DNA of 64,000 nucleotides from the NCBI GenBank assembly GCA_001898855.1, contig MKVN01000008.1, positions 95,285 through 159,284 on the forward strand. Reading direction: 5' to 3'. This DNA comes from Micrococcales bacterium 73-13. Its GTDB lineage: Bacteria; Actinomycetota; Actinomycetes; Actinomycetales; Microbacteriaceae. The notes beneath the pieces are model-generated. The model was not told the origin of the DNA. It ran no database searches and saw only the letters and a list, made by a program, of their open reading frames with translations. The translations under genes were made by a program, and so were the position numbers. This document shows, one piece after another, positions 35,599 to 43,614 of the stretch (position 1 is its first letter; every line of letters starts with the position of its first letter).

Positions 35599-36534
35599 CT
35601 ACAGCGAGGCGCCCAGCTCGCCGCGCTCGACGAGGCGATGCACGGTGTCGGCGAGGATCCGCAGCGCCGGATGCTGCCATCCCCCCGCAGGCCGGACGAG
35701 GACCACGGGGGAGCCGACGACGGGCATGTCGAGCGCGACCTTCGACAGGTCGCGGCCCTCGAAGCTCGTGTTCGCCGACATCGGGCTCATGATGAACGCA
35801 TAGCCGAGGCCGCGGGCGACGATGGCGCGCATGACCTCGAGCTCGCTCGTCCGATACCGCACGAGCGCACCGGGGAACACCTGGCCGAGCACCGGCGCCG
35901 AGAACGGGCGCGAGGGGTTCGACTCGAAGAGCACCATGGGCTCCTGCCGGAGGTCGTCGAAGGACACCGACTCCCGGGTGGCGAGGGGGTGGGAGCTGCT
36001 CAGCAGCACGTGGATCTGCGCGTCGTAGAGGACCTCGATGACCACGCCCTGCGGCATCATCCCGCTGGTGCTGAAGGCGTCGTAGCTGACGAAGCAGTGC
36101 AGATCGCCGTCGAGCAGCTTGTCCAGCAGCTCGACCGCGGTCCCGGTGGTGAACTCCACCTGCAGCTCGGGATGGGTCCGGTCCAGCTCCTCGAGCAGCC
36201 CGGGGAGGATCGCCGGCGAGATCGGGCGGAACGCCCCGACCCGCAGCGGACCCAGGTAGGGGTCCGGGTCGACCGGGTGGGAGCGCAGCAGGCTGTCGGC
36301 GGAGCGGATCAGCCGCTTCGCCTCCTCGTAGAAGTGGTGGCCGCCCGGGGTCAGGGTGACGCCCCGCGCGCGCTCCCGGTGGCACAGCTCGGTGCCGAGC
36401 ACGGACTCGAGCGTCGAGATCGCGGCCCCCACCGCGGTCGCCGAGACATGGCGCTGACGGGCCGCCTCCGCGATCGAGCCGAGCTCCGCCACCGCGCAGA
36501 AGTGCCGGAGCTGCACGAGCGAGAACTCGGCCAA
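35599..36534 (-). CDS. LysR-family transcriptional regulator of the catabolic island
   Basis: A 311-residue LysR regulator. The N-terminal winged helix covers residues about 5-62 (LVQLRHFCAVAELGSIAEAA, VSATAVGAAISTLESVLGTEL). The effector-binding domain begins near residue 95 (LGPLRVGAFRPISPAILPGLL). The start is a TTG at 36534, decided by a strong GGAGG six bases upstream on the minus strand. It lies between two oppositely oriented blocks of the island and is divergent from the dehydrogenase operon, so it is the likely regulator of both. The effector is probably the transported acid or an intermediate. Confidence 0.93.
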   Translation of the reverse strand: MAEFSLVQLRHFCAVAELGSIAEAARQRHVSATAVGAAISTLESVLGTELCHRERARGVTLTPGGHHFYEEAKRLIRSADSLLRSHPVDPDPYLGPLRVGAFRPISPAILPGLLEELDRTHPELQVEFTTGTAVELLDKLLDGDLHCFVSYDAFSTSGMMPQGVVIEVLYDAQIHVLLSSSHPLATRESVSFDDLRQEPMVLFESNPSRPFSAPVLGQVFPGALVRYRTSELEVMRAIVARGLGYAFIMSPMSANTSFEGRDLSKVALDMPVVGSPVVLVRPAGGWQHPALRILADTVHRLVERGELGASL

Positions 36535-36576
36535 TGCAAACCTCCAGTAACTAGGTGAATCTCGGATGCCTTACCC

Positions 36577-36596
36577 GGTTTGCATTCGATGAAACC
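36577..36596. promoter_or_regulatory. Interrupted palindrome with CATTCGAT core, lysR/dehydrogenase intergenic region
   Basis: GGTTTGCATTCGATGAAACC: outer arms GGTTT/AAACC, inner arms CAT/ATG, and a one-base bulge. The 8-mer CATTCGAT is shared with the palindrome upstream of the enolase-like gene. Candidate LysR autoregulation or recognition site. Confidence 0.5.
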
Positions 36597-36637
36597 GCAG
36601 TCACGATAGCGCCCATCCGCCCGGGAACCGCCAAAAC

Positions 36638-36650
36638 CATACCAAGTATG
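36638..36650. promoter_or_regulatory. Palindrome CATAC-CAA-GTATG upstream of the dehydrogenase operon
   Basis: A perfect 5-3-5 palindrome centred at 36644, which is 21 bases before the shared 12-mer at 36665, the same spacing as at the enolase-like promoter. The cores TACCAAGT and TATCGAAT (in gene orientation) differ only by transitions. Confidence 0.6.
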
Positions 36651-36664
36651 CGAAGTCAAACAGA

Positions 36665-36676
36665 TTTATCTATTTG
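36665..36676 (+). promoter_or_regulatory. Shared 12-mer TTTATCTATTTG, copy 2 (dehydrogenase operon promoter)
   Basis: Identical to the 12-mer upstream of the enolase-like gene and in the same orientation to its operon. Transcription from a TATCTA -10 here would start near 36682 and give a leader of about 65 bases before the small ORF at 36747. Confidence 0.7.
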
Positions 36677-36746
36677 ATGCCGGAACAGCCTTGCGCTCAC
36701 GATGGATGAGCGGGTCCCGCCGGACGCGCCCAGGAACGGAGCGACG

Positions 36747-36779
36747 ATGCCTCGCGAGTACGAACGGATCCCCCGGTGA
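36747..36779 (+). CDS. Ten-codon leader ORF coupled to the dehydrogenase gene
   Basis: An ATG with GGAG six bases upstream opens a ten-residue frame (MPREYERIPR) whose TGA overlaps the GTG start of the dehydrogenase as GTGA. The dehydrogenase has no ribosome site of its own, so ribosomes ending here probably re-initiate at the GTG. The peptide itself shows no run of one amino acid, so an attenuator role is not indicated. Confidence 0.5.
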   Translation: MPREYERIPR

Positions 36780-37735
36780 AGGTCCTCTTCTGGTCGCCGG
36801 GCCTGGCCCATCGGCAGATCCTCGATCTCCTCGACCCGATCGACGGGATCGAGGTCGAGCTGGTGTCCGGGATCGACGAGTTCCTGGGCTCCCTCCCGGA
36901 CGCCGACTTCGCGATCCTCACCGATCAGCCGGAGGCCGAGGCGCGGCGCATCCTCGACGCGATCGAGCGGACCGCGCCGCGGCTCATCGGGATGCACTTC
37001 GTCTCGGCCGGACGGGAGGGCTTCGACACGGTCGGCATCCCGGGCAGGCTCAGGGTGAGCGGCGCGGCGGGCGCCTCGGCGCCCACGGTCGCCGAGCACG
37101 CCGTCGCGCTCATCCTCGCCGTCGGGCGCCAGCTCGCCGGCAGCGTGCTCAACCAGCACGCGCACATCTGGGACCGCGCCGTCGGCGCGCAGGTGCGCTC
37201 GCTCGAGGGGCAGACCGTGCTGATCGTCGGGCACGGCGCGATCGGGCAGGCCGTCGGGGCCCGGGTGCAGTCGTTCGGCGCCCGGGTCGTCGGCCTGCAG
37301 CGCAGGCCGCGACCGGCGGCGGGCGCCGACGAGCTCGGCTCCATCGCCGACCTCGACCGCTACCTGCCCGACGCGGACGTCGTGGTGCTCACCGCGGCGC
37401 TCGTGCCCGAGACCCGGAGCCTGATCGACGCGACCAGGATCGCCGCGCTGAAGCCGACCGCGCTCGTCGTCAACGTCTCCCGCGGCGGTCTCATGGATCA
37501 CGAGGCGCTCGCCGACGCGCTGCGCGCGGGGCGGATCTGGGGGGCCGGGCTGGACGTCACGGAGCCCGAGCCGCTGCCGGCCGACCACCCGCTCTGGGAC
37601 GCCCCGAACACGATCATCTCGCCGCACTACGGTCTCGGCGGCAGCCCGCAGACGATCCAGCGGATCGCGCGCGGCGCGGCCGACGCGGTGATCGCGGCCC
37701 TCGGATCCCTCGGGGAGGCGAGCACCAGTGCCTGA
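36776..37735 (+). CDS. D-isomer-specific 2-hydroxyacid dehydrogenase family protein
   Basis: A 319-residue NAD-dependent dehydrogenase that interconverts a 2-oxoacid and a D-2-hydroxyacid. The Rossmann motif is TVLIVGHGAIGQAVGARVQSFGARVVGLQR. Catalytic-type residues appear as Arg in VNVSRGGLMD, Glu in LDVTEPEPLP and His in IISPHYGLGG. The N-terminal substrate domain is of normal length (KVLFWSPGLAHRQIL onward). The GTG at 36776 is coupled to a short upstream ORF. It heads a seven-gene operon through to the FAH-family gene. Confidence 0.92.
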   Translation: MKVLFWSPGLAHRQILDLLDPIDGIEVELVSGIDEFLGSLPDADFAILTDQPEAEARRILDAIERTAPRLIGMHFVSAGREGFDTVGIPGRLRVSGAAGASAPTVAEHAVALILAVGRQLAGSVLNQHAHIWDRAVGAQVRSLEGQTVLIVGHGAIGQAVGARVQSFGARVVGLQRRPRPAAGADELGSIADLDRYLPDADVVVLTAALVPETRSLIDATRIAALKPTALVVNVSRGGLMDHEALADALRAGRIWGAGLDVTEPEPLPADHPLWDAPNTIISPHYGLGGSPQTIQRIARGAADAVIAALGSLGEASTSA

Positions 37736-39104
37736 GCGGGAGCGCGCCACCAGCCGTCCGGGCGACGACCGGCGCCGCCACATGGTGCTCACCGTCTACT
37801 TCCACACCCCCGGCTACTACAACTACACCTGGCGCGGCGCGGACAGCCGGGCCGAGGAGTGGGGACGGCTCGAGCTCATCAGCGACCTCGCGGGCCAGGC
37901 CGAGCGCGCGTGCATCGACGCGCTGTTCATCGCCGACGTCACCTCCGCGGGGCCCATCCTCGCCGGCGACACCAAGAACGCGAGCTTCTACGAGCCGATC
38001 ACCGCGCTCTCGGCGCTCGCCGGGCGCACGAGCCGGATCGGGCTGATCGGGACCGCCTCCACGACGTTCAACCACCCGTACACGCTCGCCCGCCAGCTCG
38101 CCGGACTCGACCTGCTCAGCGACGGCCGAGCCGGCTGGAACATCGTCACCTCCTGGCTCGGCAACGAGAACTACGGCCTCGACGAGATGCCCGACCCCGC
38201 CGACCGCTACCGGAGGGCGGACGAGTTCGTCGACGTCGCCAGGCGCCTCTGGCGCAGCTGGGAGCCGGACGCGGTGATCGCCGATCGGGCGACCGGCCGG
38301 TGGATGGACCCTTCGCGCATCCACGCCATCGACCACGTCGGCGAGTTCTTCTCGGTGCGGGGACCGCTGGCGATGCGCCGTTCGCCGCAGACCGGTCCCG
38401 TGCTCGTGCAGGCCGGCTCGTCCGGGCCGGGCGTCGACCTCGGCGCGACCCACGCCGAGCTCATCTACACCGCGCAGCCCATCCGCGAGCGCAGCATCGA
38501 GTTCTACGCGATGTACAAGGACGTCGTCGAGTCGAAGGGCCGCCCGCGGGACGACGTCGCCATCCTGCCCGGGATCCTCCCGATCATCGGGCGCACCGAG
38601 GCCGAGGCCCGGGAGTTCGCCGAGGAGCTGGAGTCGCTGGTCGACTTCGAGCACGCCCGCGGCTACATGCAGAGCTCGATGCGGATCCGGCTCGACGACC
38701 TCGACCTCGACGACCGGATCCCTCCCGAGCGGTTCGACGACGGCCGGCAGACGACGAGCCGCTCCGAGATCTTCCGGATGCGCGCGGTCGACCAGGGCTT
38801 CACCCTGCGCGAGCTCATCCTCGACTTCTCGCGGTCCAGCGGCCACCTCTCGGTGGTGGGCTCGGCCTCGCGCGTCGCCGACCTGATGGTCGACTGGTTC
38901 GAGTCGCGCGCCTGCGACGGCTTCAGCCTCAACCCGCCGTCCGTGCCCGAGGGCTACCGCCGCCTCTGCGAGCTGCTCGTCCCCGAGCTGCAGGAGCGGG
39001 GCGTGTTCCACGCCGACTATCCCGCGACGACCCTTCGCGGGAACATCGCCGCCGGGCGATCAGAGGCCTCCCTGCTCCTCGACGCGACAAGGAGGGAGGG
39101 ATAG
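37728..39104 (+). CDS. NtaA/SnaA/DszA-family FMN-dependent monooxygenase 2
   Basis: A 458-residue paralogue of the monooxygenase at 32430. Shared segments include IGLIGTASTTFNHPYTLARQ, GRAGWNIVTSWLGNENYGL, DAVIADRATGRWMDPSR, RRSPQTGPVLVQAGSSGPG and the C-terminal DLDLDDRIPPERF. It has a 19-residue N-terminal extension before MVLTVYFHTPGYYNYTW and lacks part of the other enzyme's C-terminal insert. Substrate-contacting regions (FHTPGYYNYTW against FAAVAGYHHGGW) differ, so the two may act on different substrates or on successive steps. The start overlaps the dehydrogenase by 8 bases. Confidence 0.92.
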   Translation: MPERERATSRPGDDRRRHMVLTVYFHTPGYYNYTWRGADSRAEEWGRLELISDLAGQAERACIDALFIADVTSAGPILAGDTKNASFYEPITALSALAGRTSRIGLIGTASTTFNHPYTLARQLAGLDLLSDGRAGWNIVTSWLGNENYGLDEMPDPADRYRRADEFVDVARRLWRSWEPDAVIADRATGRWMDPSRIHAIDHVGEFFSVRGPLAMRRSPQTGPVLVQAGSSGPGVDLGATHAELIYTAQPIRERSIEFYAMYKDVVESKGRPRDDVAILPGILPIIGRTEAEAREFAEELESLVDFEHARGYMQSSMRIRLDDLDLDDRIPPERFDDGRQTTSRSEIFRMRAVDQGFTLRELILDFSRSSGHLSVVGSASRVADLMVDWFESRACDGFSLNPPSVPEGYRRLCELLVPELQERGVFHADYPATTLRGNIAAGRSEASLLLDATRREG

Positions 39105-39186
39105 AGCCGTCGCATCGGCGCCAAGGGCGCACACCGAAATCACATCCAGCCAACGGGCGGCACCGCCCAGGAGAGAGAAGTCAATC

Positions 39187-40224
39187 ATGAAGTCGTATGC
39201 AGCAACGGGGCTGCGGCGAGGGTTCGCGGCCGGCCTTGTCGGCCTGGCCGCCCTCGCGCTCGCAGCCTGCGCTCCTTCCGGAGGAAGCCCCGGACCCGCT
39301 CCGTCGACGGGCGAGACCAGCGCGGGCCTCCCCGACGGCGTCTGCGAGCCGACGACCGTCCGGCTCGTCCTCGGCACCGTCGGGACCGAGCCGGTCTGGG
39401 TCGGCCAGGAGCAGGGCATCTTCAAGAAGCACGGTCTGGACGTCGAGCTCGTCCCGGGAGGCAACTCGGCGGAGATCGTCGCCGCGCTCGTCGCCGACCA
39501 GGCCGACATCGCCCCGGTCGGCGGCGTGCCGATCATCCAGGCCGCTGCACAGGGCCTCGGCCTGAAGGCGTTCCTCGGCTCGCTCACCGGGCCGCCCGAG
39601 CCGGTCACGAGCGGCATCGTGGCGCTGCCGGACAGCGGGATCCACGGCTGGGCCGACCTCAAGGGCAAGACGATCGGGCTGCAGGGCACGCACGACACCA
39701 CGCACCTTGCGACGCTCCTCGGACTTGCTACCGTGGGGCTGAAAGAGAGCGATGTGACGATCGTGCAGCTGCCGCTGGCCAACCTGACCGACGCCGTGCT
39801 CAGCAAGCAGATCGACGTGGCCTACCTGATCGGCGCGACCTTCGACCCGGCGATCGCGAAGGGCCTGGTGCTCGTGGCGAACCCCGCCAAGGACGTCATC
39901 CCCTACGTGCCCGCGGTCAACTACTCCGCGAAGGACAGCTGGCTCAAGGCGAACGAGGCGACCGCACGCTGCTTCCAGGCGGCGCTCATCGAGGCGAACA
40001 CCCTCGCGCTCGCCGACGACGCCAAGCTCATCCGGCAGGCGCGGGTCGATCACAACAAGACCGATCCCGCGGTCGCCGCCGCGGCGACGATCTCCGGGTA
40101 CGAGACCGACATCTCGGTGAACGGGTTCAAGATCCTCGTGGACGGCATGACCGAGTTCGACTTCATCGACAAGCCGGTGACGCTCGACGACGTCCTGTCG
40201 CCGATCACCCCGACGCGGGACTGA
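39187..40224 (+). CDS. ABC transporter substrate-binding lipoprotein (NitT/TauT type)
   Basis: A 345-residue lipoprotein that captures the substrate outside the cell. The signal peptide ends in the lipobox LALAAC (Cys about residue 28), followed by a Gly/Pro/Ser linker. The SsuA/TauA-like fold is seen in RLVLGTVGTEPVWVGQEQGIFKKHG, DVELVPGGNSAEIVAALVADQADIAPVGG and DLKGKTIGLQGTHDTTH. The family carries sulfonates, taurine, nitrate, thiamine precursors and other small organics; the ligand here is unknown. The ATG follows AGGAGAGAG, with a GGGCGG/CCGCCC hairpin just upstream. Confidence 0.93.
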   Translation: MKSYAATGLRRGFAAGLVGLAALALAACAPSGGSPGPAPSTGETSAGLPDGVCEPTTVRLVLGTVGTEPVWVGQEQGIFKKHGLDVELVPGGNSAEIVAALVADQADIAPVGGVPIIQAAAQGLGLKAFLGSLTGPPEPVTSGIVALPDSGIHGWADLKGKTIGLQGTHDTTHLATLLGLATVGLKESDVTIVQLPLANLTDAVLSKQIDVAYLIGATFDPAIAKGLVLVANPAKDVIPYVPAVNYSAKDSWLKANEATARCFQAALIEANTLALADDAKLIRQARVDHNKTDPAVAAAATISGYETDISVNGFKILVDGMTEFDFIDKPVTLDDVLSPITPTRD

Positions 40225-40242
40225 GCCATAGGAGTGGGCAGG

Positions 40243-41085
40243 GTGTCGTCGACCTCGACCCGGGTCGCCGGAACGGCGATCCGCACCCGGCAGTCCTCGC
40301 GGGTGCGAGGCCGGTCCTGGTTGCTGGTGCAGCAGCTGGCGATCGGACTCGGGATCGTCCTGGTGTGGTGGCTCGTCTACGCGCTCGGATGGCTGTCGAC
40401 CGACATCCTGCCCTCTCCGCTCTCGGTGCTCGTCCAGTTCGTGCTGCTCGCGGGCAGCGGCACGTTCTGGGTCGCGCTGCTGCAGACGCTGGCGACCGCG
40501 GCCACCGGCCTGGTGATCGCCACCGTCGTCGGCGTCGCGCTCGGCCTCGTCCTCGGCCTGGCGCCGCCGGCAGAGCGAGCCACCCGGTTCCTGCTCGACC
40601 TCGGGAGGTCCTTCCCGGTGATCGCGCTGCTCCCGGTGATGGTGCTGATCCTCGGCACCAGGTTCCAGATGGAGGCGACCGTCGTCTTCCTGGCCGTGTT
40701 CTGGCCGGTGCTGCTGCAGACGATCTACGGCTCCCGTCGCATCGACCCGGTGGTGCGGGACACCACCCGCGCCTACGGGATCAGGCTGCGGCTGCGCTTC
40801 CTCAAGGTGCTGCTGCCCGCGGCGGCGCCGTTCATCGCGACCGGGGTCCGGATCGGCGCGTCCCTCGCGATCCTGGTCGCGGTCGGCATCGAGCTGCTCG
40901 TCCGGACGCCGGGCCTCGGCTTCGAGCTCGGCGCGGCGCAGTCCGAGCTGCGCCCGGACATCGCGTTCGCCTATCTCATCTACGCGGGACTGCTCGGACT
41001 CGGCGTCAACGCGCTGCTGGAGCGGCTCGAGAGCCTCGTCCTGACCTGGAACGCCCGCGGCGACGTGCTCGAGGTGCAGCCATGA
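40243..41085 (+). CDS. ABC transporter permease, first subunit
   Basis: A 280-residue integral membrane subunit with about six helices and the binding-protein-dependent transport motif around TRAYGIRLRLRFLKVLLPAAAPFIATGVRIGASLA (the EAA loop that contacts the ATPase). The GTG at 40243 is chosen because GGAG lies 8 bases upstream; an in-frame GTG at 40234 is less well placed. It pairs with the second permease, whose ATG overlaps its stop. Confidence 0.92.
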   Translation: MSSTSTRVAGTAIRTRQSSRVRGRSWLLVQQLAIGLGIVLVWWLVYALGWLSTDILPSPLSVLVQFVLLAGSGTFWVALLQTLATAATGLVIATVVGVALGLVLGLAPPAERATRFLLDLGRSFPVIALLPVMVLILGTRFQMEATVVFLAVFWPVLLQTIYGSRRIDPVVRDTTRAYGIRLRLRFLKVLLPAAAPFIATGVRIGASLAILVAVGIELLVRTPGLGFELGAAQSELRPDIAFAYLIYAGLLGLGVNALLERLESLVLTWNARGDVLEVQP

Positions 41086-41852
41086 GGTCGACGCGATCCT
41101 TCCTCCTCGCCTTCCTCGAGCAGGCCTGGCTGCCGGTGCTGCTCGTCGTCATCTGGTGGTTCGCCTCGGAGGGGAACACCAATCCGTTCTTCCCGCCGCT
41201 GTCGAAGATCTGGGACTCCTTCGTCACCGAGATGAGCAGCGGGCAGATGGAGCTGCATCTCTGGGCCAGCACGCGCAACATCCTGATCGGCCTCGCCGTC
41301 GGCGTGGTCGTGGGCGTGGTCGGCGGGACCGTGATCGGTCTCTCGCGTCGGCTGCGAGCGGTGCTCAACCCCTACCTGCAGTTCTTCCGCACGCTGCCGC
41401 AGGTCGCGATCATCCCCATCATCATCGGCGCCTTCGGGATCACGGCGGTGCCGAAGATCTGGGCGATCGGGTTCGCCTGCATCTGGCCGGTGCTGCTCAA
41501 CACGGTCGACGGCATCCGTGCGATCGATCCGGGCGTGCGGGACATGGTCGACGCCTACCGGATCACGACCTGGCGCTCGATCTTCCGGGTCGTGCTGCCC
41601 GGCGCGCTGCCCCAGATCATGGCCGGGATCCGCATCTCGCTCTCGGTAGCGGTCGTGCTCATGGTCGTGTCGGAGATCTACGCGGCGACCGAGGGCGTCG
41701 GCTACTTCATCCACATCACCACCGGGCTCTTCCAGACCGACAAGACCTGGATGGGCACGCTGCTGGTCGGCCTGATGGGCTACCTGCTCAGCGTCATCTT
41801 CCTGCTGATCGAGAAGCGCGCACTGCGCTGGTACCACGAGTCGGCCAGCTGA
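41082..41852 (+). CDS. ABC transporter permease, second subunit
   Basis: A 256-residue permease with about six helices (LEQAWLPVLLVVIWWFASEG, LIGLAVGVVVGVVGGTVIGL, VAIIPIIIGAFGITAVPKIW) and the EAA-loop segment DAYRITTWRSIFRVVLPGALPQIMAGIRI. ATGA overlap with the first permease indicates balanced synthesis. The two permeases are clearly different, so the transporter is probably a heterodimer, unlike SsuC or TauC systems that use one permease. Confidence 0.92.
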   Translation: MRSTRSFLLAFLEQAWLPVLLVVIWWFASEGNTNPFFPPLSKIWDSFVTEMSSGQMELHLWASTRNILIGLAVGVVVGVVGGTVIGLSRRLRAVLNPYLQFFRTLPQVAIIPIIIGAFGITAVPKIWAIGFACIWPVLLNTVDGIRAIDPGVRDMVDAYRITTWRSIFRVVLPGALPQIMAGIRISLSVAVVLMVVSEIYAATEGVGYFIHITTGLFQTDKTWMGTLLVGLMGYLLSVIFLLIEKRALRWYHESAS

Positions 41853-41875
41853 GCCGTGAGAAGGAGCGTGCAACG

Positions 41876-42688
41876 ATGACGACGGCCGCCGAGGGGACCG
41901 CAATGGACGATCCGAGGCAGAGCACCGCGACCCTCGAGGTCCGCGGTCTCGCGAAGACCTACGGGACGGGCGCCGAGGCGCACGAGATCTTCGCCGGCAT
42001 CGACCTCACGGTCGCGCCGCGCGAGATCGTGTGCATCGTGGGGCCCTCGGGCGTGGGCAAGACGACGCTGCTGCGATGCATCGGCGGGCTGCTCGCCCCC
42101 ACGGCCGGCGAGGTGCTCGTCGAGGGGCAGCGACTGCGAGGGCCGGTGCCGCAGATCGGCATCGTCTTCCAGGACTACAGCCGCTCGCTGCTGCCCTGGA
42201 TGCGCACGGTGGACAACGTCGCGTTCCCGCTAGAGAGCAAGGGGATGAAGAAGTCGGAGCGGATCCCGCGCGCCGAGGCGGCGCTCGAGGCCGTCGGTCT
42301 GGCCGGCTCGGGGAGCCGGTATCCCTGGCAGCTCTCCGGCGGCATGCAGCAGCGCGCCGCGATCGCCCGCGCGATCGCCTACGAGGCCGAGATCCTGCTC
42401 ATGGACGAGCCCTTCGCGTCCGTGGACGCGCAGACCCGCGCGGACCTGGAGGACCTCGCGCTCGACCTGCGCCAGCGGCTCGGGGTGACGCTCGTGCTGG
42501 TGACGCACGACATCGACGAGGCGGTCTACCTCTCCGACCGGGTCGTGGTGCTGTCGGGACGGCCCGCGTCCGTCGTCGACGTCGTGGACATCCATCTCGG
42601 CGACGACCGCGACCAGCTCACGACCAAGAGCCTGCCCGAGTTCACCGAGGACCGCGCCCGGGTGCTCCGACAGATCCGGCGCCCCTGA
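41876..42688 (+). CDS. ABC transporter ATP-binding protein (NitT/TauT type)
   Basis: A 270-residue ATPase that powers the importer. Walker A is VGPSGVGKTTLLRCI (near residue 56), Q-loop VFQDYSRSLLPWM, signature LSGGMQQRAAIARAI, Walker B ILLMDEPFASVD, and switch His in LVTHDIDEAVYLSDR. The ATG follows GAGAAGGAGCGTGCAACG. The stop overlaps the ATG of the FAH-family gene (TGATG), tying transport to catabolism. Confidence 0.95.
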   Translation: MTTAAEGTAMDDPRQSTATLEVRGLAKTYGTGAEAHEIFAGIDLTVAPREIVCIVGPSGVGKTTLLRCIGGLLAPTAGEVLVEGQRLRGPVPQIGIVFQDYSRSLLPWMRTVDNVAFPLESKGMKKSERIPRAEAALEAVGLAGSGSRYPWQLSGGMQQRAAIARAIAYEAEILLMDEPFASVDAQTRADLEDLALDLRQRLGVTLVLVTHDIDEAVYLSDRVVVLSGRPASVVDVVDIHLGDDRDQLTTKSLPEFTEDRARVLRQIRRP

Positions 42689-43536
42689 TGCGGGTGGCGA
42701 ACCTCGGAGGGCGGCTGGTCCTCGTGGACGGCTCCCGGGCCCTCGACGTCGCGACCGCGAGCGGCGGGCAGTTCGACGCCGACCCGCAGCGGATCTACCC
42801 GCGCTGGGACGAGTTCCGCGAGTGGTTCTCCGGGGTCGAGCTCCACGGCAGCCCCTACGCGCCGGGGTCGCTGCGGTCGCCGGTGCCCGCCCCGGGGCAG
42901 GTGTTCGCGATCGGGCTCAACTACCGCGCCCACGCCGACGAGACGGGCCTCGCGCGTCCGGAGACCGTCCCGCCCGTGTTCACGAAATTCCCGGCCTGCA
43001 TCGCCGGGCCCTACGACGACATCGCCATCCCCTCCGGCGGCCACGTGGACTGGGAGGTCGAGCTGGTCGCGGTCATCGGGCGAACGGCATGGCGGGTCGC
43101 CGCGGCGGACGCCTGGTCGCACGTGGCGGGCCTGACCGTCGGCCAGGACGTCTCCGAGCGCATCCTGCAGATGGCCGCGTCGCCGCCGCAGTTCAGCCTG
43201 GGGAAGTCCTACCCGGGCTTCGGCCCGCTCGGGCCGGTGCTCGTCACGCCGGACGAGTTCGAGGATCCCGACGACCTCGGCCTCGAGTGCTCGATCGACG
43301 GCGAGGTGGTCCAGTCCGGGCGCACCTCGCAGATGATCTTCCCGATCGGCGCGCTGATCGAGGCGCTCTCCGCCGTCGTCGAGCTGCGGCCGGGGGACGT
43401 CGTCTTCACGGGGACCCCCGCCGGCGTCGGCATGGGCCGCGTGCCGGCCCGCTACCTCGCGGCCGGCGAGCTGCTCGTCTCGAGCATCGAGGGGATCGGG
43501 ACGCTGCGCAACCGGATGGTCGCGGCGCGGACCTGA
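42688..43536 (+). CDS. Fumarylacetoacetate hydrolase (FAH) family protein
   Basis: A 282-residue enzyme of the FAH superfamily, which cleaves C-C bonds or hydrates/decarboxylates 2-oxo acids with a divalent metal. The core features are GQVFAIGLNYRAHADETG, PPVFTKFPACIAGPYDDI, the metal-binding HVDWEVELVAVIG, GLTVGQDVSERILQ, and DVVFTGTPAGVGMG near the C-terminus. It is the last gene of the operon. Together with the enolase-like enzyme and the dehydrogenase it suggests a route through a 2-oxo acid that is finally cleaved or hydrated. Confidence 0.92.
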   Translation: MRVANLGGRLVLVDGSRALDVATASGGQFDADPQRIYPRWDEFREWFSGVELHGSPYAPGSLRSPVPAPGQVFAIGLNYRAHADETGLARPETVPPVFTKFPACIAGPYDDIAIPSGGHVDWEVELVAVIGRTAWRVAAADAWSHVAGLTVGQDVSERILQMAASPPQFSLGKSYPGFGPLGPVLVTPDEFEDPDDLGLECSIDGEVVQSGRTSQMIFPIGALIEALSAVVELRPGDVVFTGTPAGVGMGRVPARYLAAGELLVSSIEGIGTLRNRMVAART

Positions 43537-43599
43537 GGCGCCGAGCGCATCCGGCCCGACGCCCGCGCGGCTCGTCGTCCCGCGCCCCGATGCCGGTTG

Positions 43600-43608
43600 T
43601 GCGATAAT
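43600..43608 (+). promoter_or_regulatory. Extended -10 promoter of rne
   Basis: TGC-GATAAT, an extended -10 promoter, lies about 170 bases before the rne start. No other promoter-like sequence is seen between the FAH gene and rne. Confidence 0.65.
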
Positions 43609-43614
43609 GGACGG

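Noticed and set aside
39130..39170. GGGCGG/CCGCCC hairpin before the substrate-binding protein gene as a riboswitch
   Set aside because: It is only six pairs within an 82-base gap and has no conserved aptamer pattern; more likely a local stem that tunes expression within the operon.
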